Part shown: in pieces, positions 34,736-44,157 of the stretch | Layout: every line of letters begins with the position of its first letter | How positions within the stretch are numbered: the first letter of the stretch is position 1 | NCBI GenBank assembly: GCA_946803715.1 | Contig: CAMPET010000001.1 | Location: 1,359,859-1,404,015 of the forward strand | Source: Beroe ovata | Taxonomy: Eukaryota; Ctenophora; Nuda; Beroida; Beroidae | Reading direction: 5' to 3' | Length of the DNA stretch: 44,157 nt | Program-made: the position numbers and the translations under genes | The notes under the pieces: generated by a model | The model's input: the letters and a program-made list of their open reading frames with translations, nothing else | The model's database searches: none | What the model was told of the DNA's origin: nothing

Positions 34736-37275
34736 TCACGACATGAATGAATCTGCTAGGTAGAGTTTCCCAATTCCAGATCTCACATGGTCCTCTATCA
34801 TTTCGCAATGTGCAGCAATCTGAAATTAAAAGTCAAAACTACTGGCCGCGCATAAAATACGCGCGTACGCGCTGAAAAATTGATTTTGATTTGCCAAATT
34901 TAACCGAAAACGAGCGATAGAAGTCACATGACCTTAATTCCTCCATTACGATCGAATGTAACTGATGTTGCGACTATCAATTGACATTTCGCAGGGAACA
35001 AAAACAACATCACTCGGTCAACATGATATATTGCTGATTTCAATGAGAAATACAACAACTAACCCCATAAGCCGAGACGTAGACCTAGATTCCAAACCAA
35101 ACTTACCCTATTCGACGAAAGAAGGGAATCCAATCTGCCTACAGGAGGTGGATCTTTGTAGATCTTTGTTAAATCTTCCTCAGGTAGCGGTTTCAGCCCT
35201 TCTTTAACCCTTCTCTCATTTTCCTCCTTCTGTTGAGGGAATTCCATTTTCAATCGACTGTCTCATGAATGTTTCAGTTAAAAAAGTTAAAAGAATTCTT
35301 TCAGGGAATTGTTCAAGTCTCAGAACACTCACCCTCTCTTGAATATACTTCATCATGGATGTTTGCTGCTTGTACAGTGTACGCTGGTACATGTTAATCT
35401 TCTGTAAGTCCTGGTTTATCTCATCTAGTCCACCCAGGAGCAATTGCATACTCCTCTCTAGATACGAACTGGGAGGGTAAAACATGGATGTGAAGTGTAG
35501 CCGATATCATAGTTTTAGCCTTCTGAGTTTTATCTAGGCCTTTTCAAACATTGAGCGAAGTATCGATTAGGCGAAGTATCGATTGGAATTGGGCGAAGTA
35601 TCGATTGAGTTTAGAACGTTGGGAGAATTTCATCGTTCGAGTCAAAGCTCGGTAAGTGAAAGCTTCCTCTGCCACGTTAGCATGGTAACTTACCTAGTGG
35701 GTAGTGTGTAGAAACTCGTGTTATCTTGTTGCTGGTCCAACTCACACAACAGTACATTGGTCAGGGAACTGTTCTTCACTACAACGGGAATTTCCTGTAC
35801 GGAAGATATGATGATGATAGACCATGTCTATTTCTCACTCGCCCAAATGAGATCTGGGAACCTTAGTACAGGCGGAAAACACGATAAATGCCTCTTTGAT
35901 GAACACTTTACAAAGATACCCCAATGTCGTCAGATAGTACAAAGTATACAAAGATTGTGTGGAAACAAGTTTCCCCTCACCTGGAATAGATTCTCAAACG
36001 TGAGTCCATTGTCTCTGAGCATATCTGCTGTGAAATCCTTGTCCTTGGATTGAGATAGGAACTTGGTTTCGTTGTATAGATTGAACGCGGTAGACGACAG
36101 TTTGAACGCTCGGACACTCAAGTTACCGAGCTTGGTTTTCAGTGGGTCTGCAAGAGAAATAGATGTCAATGTTTCTAAAATAAATCAGAAATCAGAGAAA
36201 GTTACCATAAACTCGCTTATGTGTCGTCCTAATTAACTTTAAATCAAAAAGTGGCCAGGCATGAACTAGTATAGGTTCCAAATCTCAAAGGTGATACGAC
36301 GGCTCAAACATTTAGAGTTTCATTGGAATCATCTGATTCGAGGTTTATCTCCCAGATGACCGTTCATACCGTATATCAGAGCGACAGCCTCATTCATCTC
36401 CTCCAGATAATCAAACACACTATCCAAGAAGTTCCTGTCACAGTGTGTGTTGAGGTATGTACTCTGGTAGAACCCAACTTGTTGGTAGTCAATGTTCACT
36501 TGCCGGAGTGATCGCTCCATTTCCAACATGTACTCTCGGTCTATGAGAATGAGGGAGTTGGTGTCAAGAAGATGGGGGTGACAAAGGGGAAGAATGAGTC
36601 AAGGGATAGGTCAGTAAGTCAAGGGACAGGTCAAGGGATATGGTGTCGTGAAGGAATCAATTGTCATGTTAGTGTAAGTGGTTTCAAGAAAGAAGAGGTG
36701 TCAATACAAGGGTAATGCACGGGTAAATACACGGGCAAATAAAGTTGTGTCAACGTGGGTAAGGGTGGTGTCAAAGAAAAAGTGGTGTCAAGGTGTCTAG
36801 GGGGAAGGCAGTGTCAAGTCGGAGTGATGTCAACAAAATCAATCATTATCGACAACTCACTGATTTCCATCCCCTCGTCAGTATCTGAGTTCATGAGGGG
36901 GAAGCAGTGAGTCACCTCGAGCACATGCTTGCTCTCATTGATGAGACCCAACAGTACCCCATTAACATGGGGATCTAGCTGCTTCTCCAGCTCGTGACCA
37001 CAGTGACGTGTGATCTTCATGATCACCTGTGGGGACGAAAACAGGGGTTGATGATACTTCCCTCAAACCTCATTTCGATCAATCAAAAGCTTGGGTTAGG
37101 GGGGTTTTCAAGAGAAATAATTCTCGTCAGTTGATGTTGAGATTGGAATCTCTGAGTTCCGTAGAACATATCTGAAGAATGGCCTCAAAATTTCTCCCCT
37201 CACCTGACTAGTTAGCTCTACACTTTGGATACTCTCGAGTAGTCGCTGGCTCTGACCGGCAGGAGGCGTTGCCAT
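34736..37275 (-). CDS. EIF3H: Eukaryotic translation initiation factor 3 subunit H
   Basis: Eight exons, complement(34736-34819, 35107-35229, 35333-35468, 35694-35794, 35981-36147, 36370-36540, 36861-37026, 37204-37275), give 339 aa; vertebrate eIF3h is about 350. The start is ACCATGG, M-ATPPAGQ. Residues ~24-190 form the MPN domain, including HVNGVLLGL, NIDYQQVGFYQST and VALIYDPLKTK. The JAMM zinc histidines are absent (GFYQST where active enzymes have HSH), as in all eIF3h, so this is a structural, non-protease MPN. The C-terminal half is helical, with LPEEDLTKIYKDPPPVGRLDSLL and a last exon ending LYLADSFMS, which matches the family tail. eIF3h belongs to the eIF3 complex on the 40S ribosome in the cytoplasm and helps recruit mRNA. 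The sequence just upstream of exon 1 is cut off at a single N (37378), so its own promoter is not shown. Confidence 0.95.
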
Positions 37276-37377
37276 GGTGTTGTTGCTATGGTGGGAATTG
37301 GTGTCAAACTGGAGTTGCAACTGATGACCGACATATTGTGGTCTCAAGAAAACGGTCGGCAGAAAGCTTATGGAGAA

Positions 37378-37378
37378 N
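37378..37378. other. Single-base gap, contig junction
   Basis: One N sits exactly where the sequence jumps from upstream of eIF3h exon 1 back into eIF3h exon 5. Both flanks have near-identical partners in the other copy. Confidence 0.9.
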
Positions 37379-38852
37379 TCCAACTCACACAACAGTACAT
37401 TGGTCAGGGAACTGTTCTTCACTACAACGGGAATTTCCTGTACGGAAGATATGATGATGATAGACCATGTCTATTTCTCACTCGCCCAAATGAGATCTGG
37501 GAACCTTAGTACAGGCGGAAAACACGATAAATGCCTCTTTGATGAACACTTTACAAAGATACCCCAATGTCGTCAGATAGTACAAAGTATACAAAGATTG
37601 TGTGGAAACAAGTTTCCCCTCACCTGGAATAGATTCTCAAACGTGAGTCCATTGTCTCTGAGCATATCTGCTGTGAAATCCTTGTCCTTGGATTGAGATA
37701 GGAACTTGGTTTCGTTGTATAGATTGAACGCGGTAGACGACAGTTTGAACGCTCGGACACTCAAGTTACCGAGCTTGGTTTTCAGTGGGTCTGCAAGAGA
37801 AATAGATGTCAATGTTTCTAAATAAGAAATAAATCAGAAATCAGAGAAAGTTACCATGAACTCGCTTAGGTGTTGTCCTCATTAACTTTAAGTCAAAAAG
37901 TGGCCATGAACTAGTATAGGTATCAAATCTCAAAGGTCATACGACGGCTCAAACATTTTGAGTTTCATTTGAATCATCCGATTCGAGGTAAAACTCCGGG
38001 ATGACCGTTCATACCGTATATGAGAGCGACAGCCTCATTCATCTCCTCCAGATAATCAAACACACTATCCAAGAAGTTTCTGTCACAGTGTGTGTTGAGG
38101 TATGTACTCTGGTAGAACCCAACTTGTTGGTAGTCTATGTTCACTTGCCGGAGTGATCGCTCCATTTCCAACATGTACTCTCGGTCTATGAGAGAGAGAG
38201 AGGTGGTGTCAAGAAGATGGGGGTGATAAAGAGGAAGTGTGAGTCAAGGGATAGGTCAGTAAGTCAAGGGGTAGGTCAAGGGATATGGTGTCGTGAAGGA
38301 ATAAATTGTCAGATGGTTTTAAATTGGGTAAAAGTGGCATCAAAGAAAAAGTGGTGCCAAGGTGAAAATTGGTATCTAGGGAAGGCAGTGTCAAGTTGGA
38401 GTGATGTCAACAAAATCAATCACTATCGACAACTCACTGATCTCCATCCCCTCGTCAGTGTCTGAGTTCATGAGGGGGAAGCAGTGAGTCACCTCGAGCA
38501 CATGCTTGCTCTCATTGATGAGTCCCAACAGTACACCATTAACATGGGGATCTAGCTGCTTCTCCAGCTCGTGACCACAGTGACGTGTGATCTTCATGAT
38601 CACCTGTGGGGACGAAAACAGGGGTTGATGATACTTCCCTCAAACCTCATTTCGATCAATCAAAAGCTTGGGTTAGGGGGGTTTTCAAGAGAAATAATTC
38701 TCGTCAGTTGATGTTGAGATTGGAATCTCTGAGTTCCGTAGAACATATCTGAAGAATGGCCTCAAAATTTCTCCCCTCACCTGACTAGTTAGCTCTACAC
38801 TTTGGATACTCTCGAGTAGTCGCTGGCTCTGACCAGCAGGAGGCGTTGCCAT
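37379..38852 (-). CDS. EIF3H: Second, partial copy of EIF3H (exons 1-5), probable alternative allele
   Basis: Repeats the neighbouring gene in the same order: exon 5 truncated at the N (37379-37437), exon 4 (37624-37790), exon 3 (38015-38185), exon 2 (38438-38603), exon 1 (38781-38852). The coding parts give the same protein; differences are synonymous (for example AGACCC/AGTCCC near the exon 2 codons for GLI) or in introns, where the intron between exons 2 and 3 is 320 bp in one copy and 252 bp in this one. Exons 6-8 are missing. This copy has the intact upstream region (to 39488). The pattern of polymorphic introns, unchanged protein and single-N join fits two haplotypes placed in tandem, not a new gene. 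Confidence 0.9.
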
Positions 38853-39488
38853 GGTGTTGTTGCTATGGTGGGAATTGGTGTCAAGCTGGAGTTGCAACTG
38901 ATGACCGAAAAATTGTGGTGTGGGTGGTGTCACGAAAATAGTCGGCAGAAAGCTAATTTAGAATTAATAAAACGCTGATGAAACATTGATGATATGTGAT
39001 TTAGTATATTACAAATGATAGTGAATATAAAATTAGATAACGACACATAGGTAATATTCGACAATAAAACAATGACATAAAACACGCCCAACAAGAACAA
39101 ACGACTTATCAAAACAAGAGACAGAGTGTCTACAAAAATAGAAGTCTGAGCTACAAATTCTGTTAGAATTCTCTCCTTCTTATAAAACACCAAGATAGCA
39201 AACGATATGTCATCATTAGAAAAGTTTGATAAACCAGGTTTATGTCAGCAGAAAACTTACTATATCAAAGTTCTTGTATGATCAACGTTATGATAAGTCA
39301 CTTTTTACATAGAGTCAGGTTCCAACCTATAAATCAAATACAGAAATCACGTTCACTTATTCACTTAATAACTTAATCTTACCCTTATCTGTTGTATCGA
39401 ATATAGCACCTTAAAATCAATGACTCCTCAACTCGTTAAAAACTCAAGGTTGCATACATCTTTTGACATATTATGTACAATGCACTAA
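38853..39488. other. Intergenic, upstream of EIF3H
   Basis: AT-rich spacer between the EIF3H start (second copy) and the carrier stop; likely contains the EIF3H promoter and the carrier 3' UTR. No clear box is identified. Confidence 0.5.
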
Positions 39489-40839
39489 TCATGAAGGATA
39501 TTGATAGTACTGCATGCGACTTGAGGAGTACATACAAAACTCATACGTTGCATTGATTATACCCCAACTGATGATGGCACGACTAAAGTTCAATTGCACA
39601 CCATAATAGAGCTTTCTGATTTTGTAATCACGTTCTTTCAAGACTTTCTGAAGTTTGGATGAAGGTTACAAAGTGTAGAAAATAAAGGTTAAGGAATAAT
39701 AGCTAATCATCATGTGGAAACTTTACCTTGAATGAGGCAAGCAATGATTCTTGTATATCCGAAATCTGTTTCTGTTGATAGCTTTTCACCACATTCACAG
39801 GATATATGATTGTACTGTTGAAGCCTCCTTTCAGTTGGAAATGTAGATTTAGGATTTGTGATGATATCAATATTTAATTTTACATAATTTTGTCATACAT
39901 TCATAAAGATCGGAAATACTCACCTAAACAAGCTCCAGATACGAAGTTAACCCCAATTGTACCTATATACGACTGAGGGGCGGGCAAAGAGTCTCTAAGT
40001 GGGTTTCGAAATAAGAAGAACATGCAGTTAGTAGATACATTTCTGATAAGAATTGCTGTGAAGCCTCTGTACCACTGTTGAATTGATTTGATGTGATGCC
40101 TGCAGAGTGCAGATTATGATAACCAAAAATAAATAAAGCACAAGTCAGAAGCTTCAAGTATCCTGAAATGGTTCTTAAAACTAGTCATACCGCAGATTTA
40201 GAGTATTCTTTATCTTTCTGTGGAATGCAGGGGTTTGCAGCAAACTCTGTCCCCTCTCAAAGGGAGTAGCAACCAATCCTTCACATACCCCAGTCAAACT
40301 AGCAGCATATACTATCCGTCTCTCCTTAGATTTAACAGGAGGCAGATTCTAGGGAAGAACAAAATAATATACCTGGATAGTGAATCTACACAGAATTCAT
40401 TGATGAATATAAACTAGGAGTGAGACTCAACAAATATGCTTCAAAACGTTACCTTGTAAAATGTTTCATACAATCCATACATAAGCCCAACTTGAACAGA
40501 TTTTTGACAAAGTGGAAGTGCAACACCACGGTATAGCATATGCGATCCTTCTTTATGCACCTATCAAGCAATGTGAAAGGAAAATTTAAGATAGGTATGT
40601 AGCTAGAATATCATTACACAAAGGGTAATTACTATAACAAATGGTGGGCAATAAGTTGATTGGAATAAATAAATTGAAGAAATACATACTTGTTTTAAAG
40701 CCACATGGAATCTCACACTGTCTATCTGTTGGCGAAATATGACCTTATTGATTGGAAATGTTGACAGCACATTGACTAGACCTGCAATCCACCCTGAGAT
40801 ATAACTTTGACTTGCTTCCACATATTTCCAAGTACCCAT
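39489..40839 (-). CDS. SLC25A51: Mitochondrial carrier, SLC25A51/52-like NAD+ transporter
   Basis: Six exons, complement(39489-39647, 39727-39827, 39924-40099, 40191-40348, 40453-40560, 40690-40839), give 283 aa. Three carrier repeats carry the signature helices in the degenerate forms of this subfamily: [11 protein letters not shown] (residues ~28-38), [11 protein letters not shown] and [35 protein letters not shown] and a tail with [12 protein letters not shown] match human SLC25A51 closely. That protein imports NAD+ across the inner mitochondrial membrane; the same role is inferred here. The start is the ATG at 40839, which gives a shorter N-terminus than in vertebrates. The frame stays open upstream to a CTCAG acceptor-like site, so a short extra 5' exon is possible. 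Orthology to A51 versus its close relative A52 is not resolvable. Confidence 0.9.
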
Positions 40840-41060
40840 TACATCTTCCCTGACAGATCTGAGATCAGCAGCCAATAGAAACTATTATACCAAGGGTTCA
40901 ATAACCATAATCTAAGTGTATATATAAAAAGACCCAGGGGGTCCTACCTGAAACAGACTTAAGACTTTAAAATAACGTAAGTCAAAATTGGACTGGAAAT
41001 TTGTTATTGATTTTTGGGTCGTATGAAAATATATCAATGACCCCCTACTGACCCCCTACT

Positions 41061-41061
41061 N
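41061..41061. other. Single-base gap, probable contig junction
   Basis: One N separates ordinary AT-rich sequence from a GC- and CpG-rich block. By analogy with 37378 the two sides may not be truly adjacent. Confidence 0.8.
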
Positions 41062-41760
41062 TAATGCTCAAGTGGACAATGCAAACCCAGGGGGCCTTTC
41101 GATTCTGAACTTTGTCAGGTGTTACCTGACCCGTTTCTCGCGCGTGCGCGCCTTCATCGACGCCGAAGGCCAAATCATGCAATGCTTCGTTTTGGCCGAG
41201 CCTTCGCCGTGCGCGAAAAACAAAGCAAAGGTTTGTCAGATTTTATCTGACCTCTGTTTCTCTGCGGCGTCGCGTCGGCGCAATTAAGATCAAGATTCCG
41301 TCTTAACGAAAAAGCTTGTAGGATTTCACCTTACCCTTGGCCTTGCTGAGCTGGCCCTACCCTTGCTGGCGGGCGGATTGAAAATCGCGCGCACCGACGG
41401 TAGGGTAAATTTAAAATCCTACAACGGATGTGCACACGTTGCGCGCCCCTGTTCTACTCAGTGAACTGAAAAGTCGTAGAAAAACCACGGAGACGCGCAG
41501 CGCGCGCGGAGTATTTGGGTCACGCAGCGCGGGAACAACAACGGAAAAGCTTTTTCTTGTAGGAATTTCTCCGCGCAGGGCCGCAGGGTCGCAGGTTGCT
41601 ACCGTTGCAGACAATGCCAACCGGCCAACGGTAGCAACCTGCGACCCGCGACCCTGGCCCTGGCAAGAGCGAAATCTTGATCGATCGGCGCCATTGCCCA
41701 TGCCAACTTGGCATGGGCAATGGCGCCGATCGATCAAGATTTCGTTCTTGCCATATGAGG
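41062..41760. mobile_element. GC-rich block of nested inverted repeats (putative foldback/MITE)
   Basis: Base composition changes sharply to CpG-rich. Contains small palindromes GTCAGGTGTTACCTGAC and GTCAGATTTTATCTGAC (about 41117 and 41236), an imperfect terminal-repeat pair starting TTGTAGGATTT (41316-41337 against 41402-41424), a 22-bp perfect inverted repeat with an 18-bp loop (41586-41607 / 41626-41647) and the 91-bp palindrome listed next. No transposase is present. A non-autonomous foldback-type DNA element or a composite of them is the best guess. Confidence 0.45.
41662..41752. repeat. 91-bp near-perfect palindrome
   Basis: 45-bp arms (41662-41706 and 41708-41752) with a single central C and only one mismatch (the G of AAGAGCG against AAGAACG). 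The inner 37 bp on each side match exactly. The arms contain CGATCGATC- and GGCGCC-type sub-palindromes. Confidence 0.95.
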
Positions 41761-43082
41761 GGTAAAATCCCGTTAGCCGCCAGCGAGGGTAGGGAGCATT
41801 ATAATTATTCAATATGAACACTTGTACTGAGCAGGTTGCCAGTGTACGGTGGATCATGCACAGATAATTCATCCGGCAAGGCGGGTACCAGGGTACGGGT
41901 TCATGTTCAGTGCTCAATTTTCATTTTATTGTCCAGTATACCATGTTCCTTGTCACGAACGATCGCATCTTGCAGCAAATCTGATTTCGATTGCAGACCT
42001 GCTGCAGACATTCCGGCACGGACAATGAAAAATGAAAATGCTTATATAGCAATGAGCTGCTCAATACTGAGCTGCTGGAGATGTTCTCATAGATGGTCGT
42101 GAAACAAATCGACAGTATTTGATCTTGATCTATCATTATTTTTATCTGACAATATAAATATCAATTCAGATGAAGGTAAAACTATATTCCAGTTAAAATT
42201 CAAGGCTATAGATCAAGTTGGACTTGTCAGTAATACTGACATGACGTTTCATGCACAATAAGTTTTAGCAACTCAACAATAAGGACGATATCATCTCTGT
42301 AGAAATCAGGTTTGCCGATCAAATCTTCGATATCTTAACCAGCCGTTGTAGTTGGAATTTGCTTTCAGGTGTTTTGTTTCGAAATAATATTCGATGATAC
42401 CAGTAGATAAATATCGCAACGCAACACGAAATAGCATGCGTTTTCAAATTGCCCTATATTAATTCATTATTATACGTGTACACTGTACACTGGGGTTATT
42501 TGTTATTGCAACCCGAAAATAAAAACAGTGAACATAACAAACAGTTGATCATATTTTTGTCTTATATCAGTTCTGTATTTTACATAAAAAGTGTATTCCA
42601 TTTAAACGGATCAGTGCTATATAATTCTAACTTATCAAAGTTAATATCGGGTCAAGTAAGTATGAAATATAAGGCAAATGTTCCGTTAAGCCTTAACACC
42701 TACAAAAGTGACAGGCGATGTTTCATCAATCGTTATTGAAACTATGAGAAATGTTGTCCTGAAAAGGAAATGGGGTCATCGATTTGTGATACACTGATAC
42801 AAATCCGGCACGATACATGTTTCATTGCTGAACTCAGAGTCGAATGCTGGCACCTTTTTCATGCAATTGGGAGCTCATATCATCCTGCTTGATCATTAAT
42901 TCAATGATGCCCGCTGAGCTGAGCTGAGCCAAAGCGCGCGTGGAACTTACGTAACGTACGTGCGCGCGCAGGGGGATTTTAAGCGCGAAGCTATCACCAA
43001 GAATATCTGCGCGTCTTCCGTAAAGTCGAGACAACGCACTGGTTTTCGCCACGACACATTCTTTTCTATCACTTACCAGTCA
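41761..43082. other. Intergenic, nothing supportable
   Basis: Mostly AT-rich with a short CG-rich patch near 42930-42970. Open frames here are AT-driven or overlap non-coding patches; none has splice signals or family resemblance. Confidence 0.5.
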
Positions 43083-43294
43083 TCACTTAGCAACCTCATC
43101 CTCAAGTTCAGCTGCATCCTTGTACCCAACTTGGCCAGCTTCATCGTTGTAGTAGTAGTCCTCCAGTCTCCACTGGACAGTCTCGAATGTAGGCCGCTCT
43201 GCTGGTGTCGCCTTCCAACATGTTAACATGATGTCGTACAACTCCTCAGACATAATGGTAGGACACGGCATTCTGTAGCCTTTCTCCACTTGAG
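43083..43294 (-). CDS. Terminal exon of a Src-family tyrosine kinase (partial)
   Basis: The exon follows a TTTTCTCAG acceptor and encodes the last 70 residues. [32 protein letters not shown] and the LEDYY end are the C-lobe signature of Src-type kinases, with CW...RPTF conserved. The tail ([21 protein letters not shown]) keeps one tyrosine, VGYKD, in about the place of the inhibitory C-terminal Tyr of Src, phosphorylated by Csk, though its surroundings differ from the vertebrate QYQPGE. The rest of the kinase should lie to the right, past the window edge: I found no kinase exon in 43295-44157, implying an intron of at least 0.86 kb. Confidence 0.85.
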
Positions 43295-44157
43295 CTGAGA
43301 AAATGGGAATGTAAAAGTAGAATATAAATTCCAGATTGTAGACACTATCAAATTGCACACTGTGTTTCAGATTTTAGATACAGCCCCTCCCTTTTCCAAT
43401 TAGAACATTATCATGTACACTGTACAATCCTTGTGAAGCAACTACTTATCAGGGTCTAATTGAGTCTCATTCAGTGATTTCGAATTCCATATCTGCTACA
43501 ATAACGCAGCAGTAGCAGGAGTATCATTGTGCAACTGCATGTTAAAATGAACGTGTTCCAATTCTAAAGTGCATTTTGAAAATAACGTTGGTTATGACGT
43601 TGAATAACAGTTTAGCTAAAGAGTGATATGATTGGAATGTTGCCAAGATTCAATATCGGGCTATCTCTTTGATATCGATTGAACTTGCATAGTACTAAGC
43701 TTGTGAATCTAATCTAACTTTCTAGACATGGAAGACATTACGTTACAGCTGATATTGAACACCTATTCAAAAAACAATTCCTCAAATTCTGGAGGATCCA
43801 GAAATTCCACCATTTCACATCCGCTTGGCTCCATCAAGCACAATTCCTGGGAAAGAAGGAAGGGGGATGAACAAGCTATTATCAGCCATGACCTCACATT
43901 CCTTTACAGCGAGTAGAGAGGTTGGTGGGAAAACGTGCAGAGGGATGTTTACAATTGGATAATATGTGCGCCTTTACAATTGAATATTGTGTGTCAGAGT
44001 AGCTTTCAATCGTGTATCAGTTGAAATATGGGGCCTATGTGACTTGAGCTACGAAAAGCCTTTGAAACATAATACATACCCACCCGTACAGTACACGCGT
44101 TCACAAAAACAGACACACACACCCACACAAACACACACACACACACACACACACACA
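43295..44157. other. Probable intron of the Src-type kinase, ending in (CA)n
   Basis: No kinase-like exon on the minus strand. A 62-codon Ser/Asn-rich plus-strand ATG frame (43728-43916) has no support. A CA microsatellite occupies about 44109-44157 and runs off the window. Confidence 0.5.

Noticed and set aside
35694-38852. Genuine tandem duplication of EIF3H
   Set aside because: The second copy is truncated exactly at a single N, codes for the same protein and differs as alleles do; a misassembly is simpler.
38930-39193. Hydrophobic 87-codon minus-strand frame
   Set aside because: AT-rich, Ile/Phe/Leu composition expected by chance; no splice or promoter signals, and it lies in the probable EIF3H promoter region.
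41411-41917. 168-codon minus-strand frame
   Set aside because: Runs straight through the 91-bp palindrome and other inverted repeats in GC-rich DNA where stops are rare; both strands are open.
42449-42739. 96-codon plus-strand frame
   Set aside because: Low-GC, Asn/Tyr/Ile/Lys/Ser-rich, no homology and no signals.
1-44157. tRNA, rRNA or CRISPR features
   Set aside because: I looked for GGTTCGANTCC-type B-boxes and for regular direct repeats with unique spacers and saw none that fit; the tandem arrays lack spacers.

Overview
This is a eukaryotic, almost certainly metazoan, genomic window. Genes are split by many short GT..AG introns (mostly 80-350 bp), and the recognisable products are animal families: a HES-type bHLH repressor with a C-terminal WRPW, a rhodopsin-like 7TM receptor, eIF3h, an SLC25A51-like mitochondrial carrier and the last exon of a Src-type tyrosine kinase. 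The compact layout, AT-rich spacers, odd receptor motifs and heavy allelic polymorphism point to an early-branching animal, most likely a demosponge. That is inference; nothing here proves the species.

Layout. (1) 1-132 is a 16-bp satellite. (2) 369-5210, plus strand: an acidic Glu/Pro/Ala repeat protein of at least 551 aa in ten phase-consistent exons. (3) 5707-8760, minus: a 960-aa orphan with signal peptide, mucin-like ectodomain, several membrane passes and a Pro-rich tail. (4) 8761-13300: about 4.5 kb with no convincing gene. (5) 13301-18129, minus: a complete four-exon HES gene (302 aa). (6) 18130-32035: about 14 kb with no confident gene but many regulatory-type motifs (CSL/Su(H), RFX X-box, TCACGTGA, spaced CCAAT arrays), hairpins, satellites, one 380-bp gap and a few weak small-gene candidates. 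(7) 32036-34068, plus: an eight-exon class A GPCR (341 aa). (8) 34736-37275, minus: complete eIF3h (339 aa, eight exons), followed at 37379-38852 by a second copy of its 5' part, joined through a single N; this looks like two alleles assembled in tandem. (9) 39489-40839, minus: SLC25A51/52-like mitochondrial NAD+ carrier (283 aa, six exons). (10) After a second single N at 41061, a GC- and CpG-rich block full of nested inverted repeats, including a 91-bp near-perfect palindrome. (11) 43083-43294, minus: terminal exon of a Src-family kinase whose other exons lie beyond the window.

The housekeeping genes (eIF3h, NAD+ carrier) are simply neighbours. The most interesting part is the HES locus: eleven exact YGTGGGAA sites, the binding consensus of the Notch effector CSL, lie between 14629 and 31490, in the HES introns and the upstream desert, and I found none elsewhere in the window. 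With HES being the classical Notch target, this suggests a large Notch-responsive control region in a basal animal.
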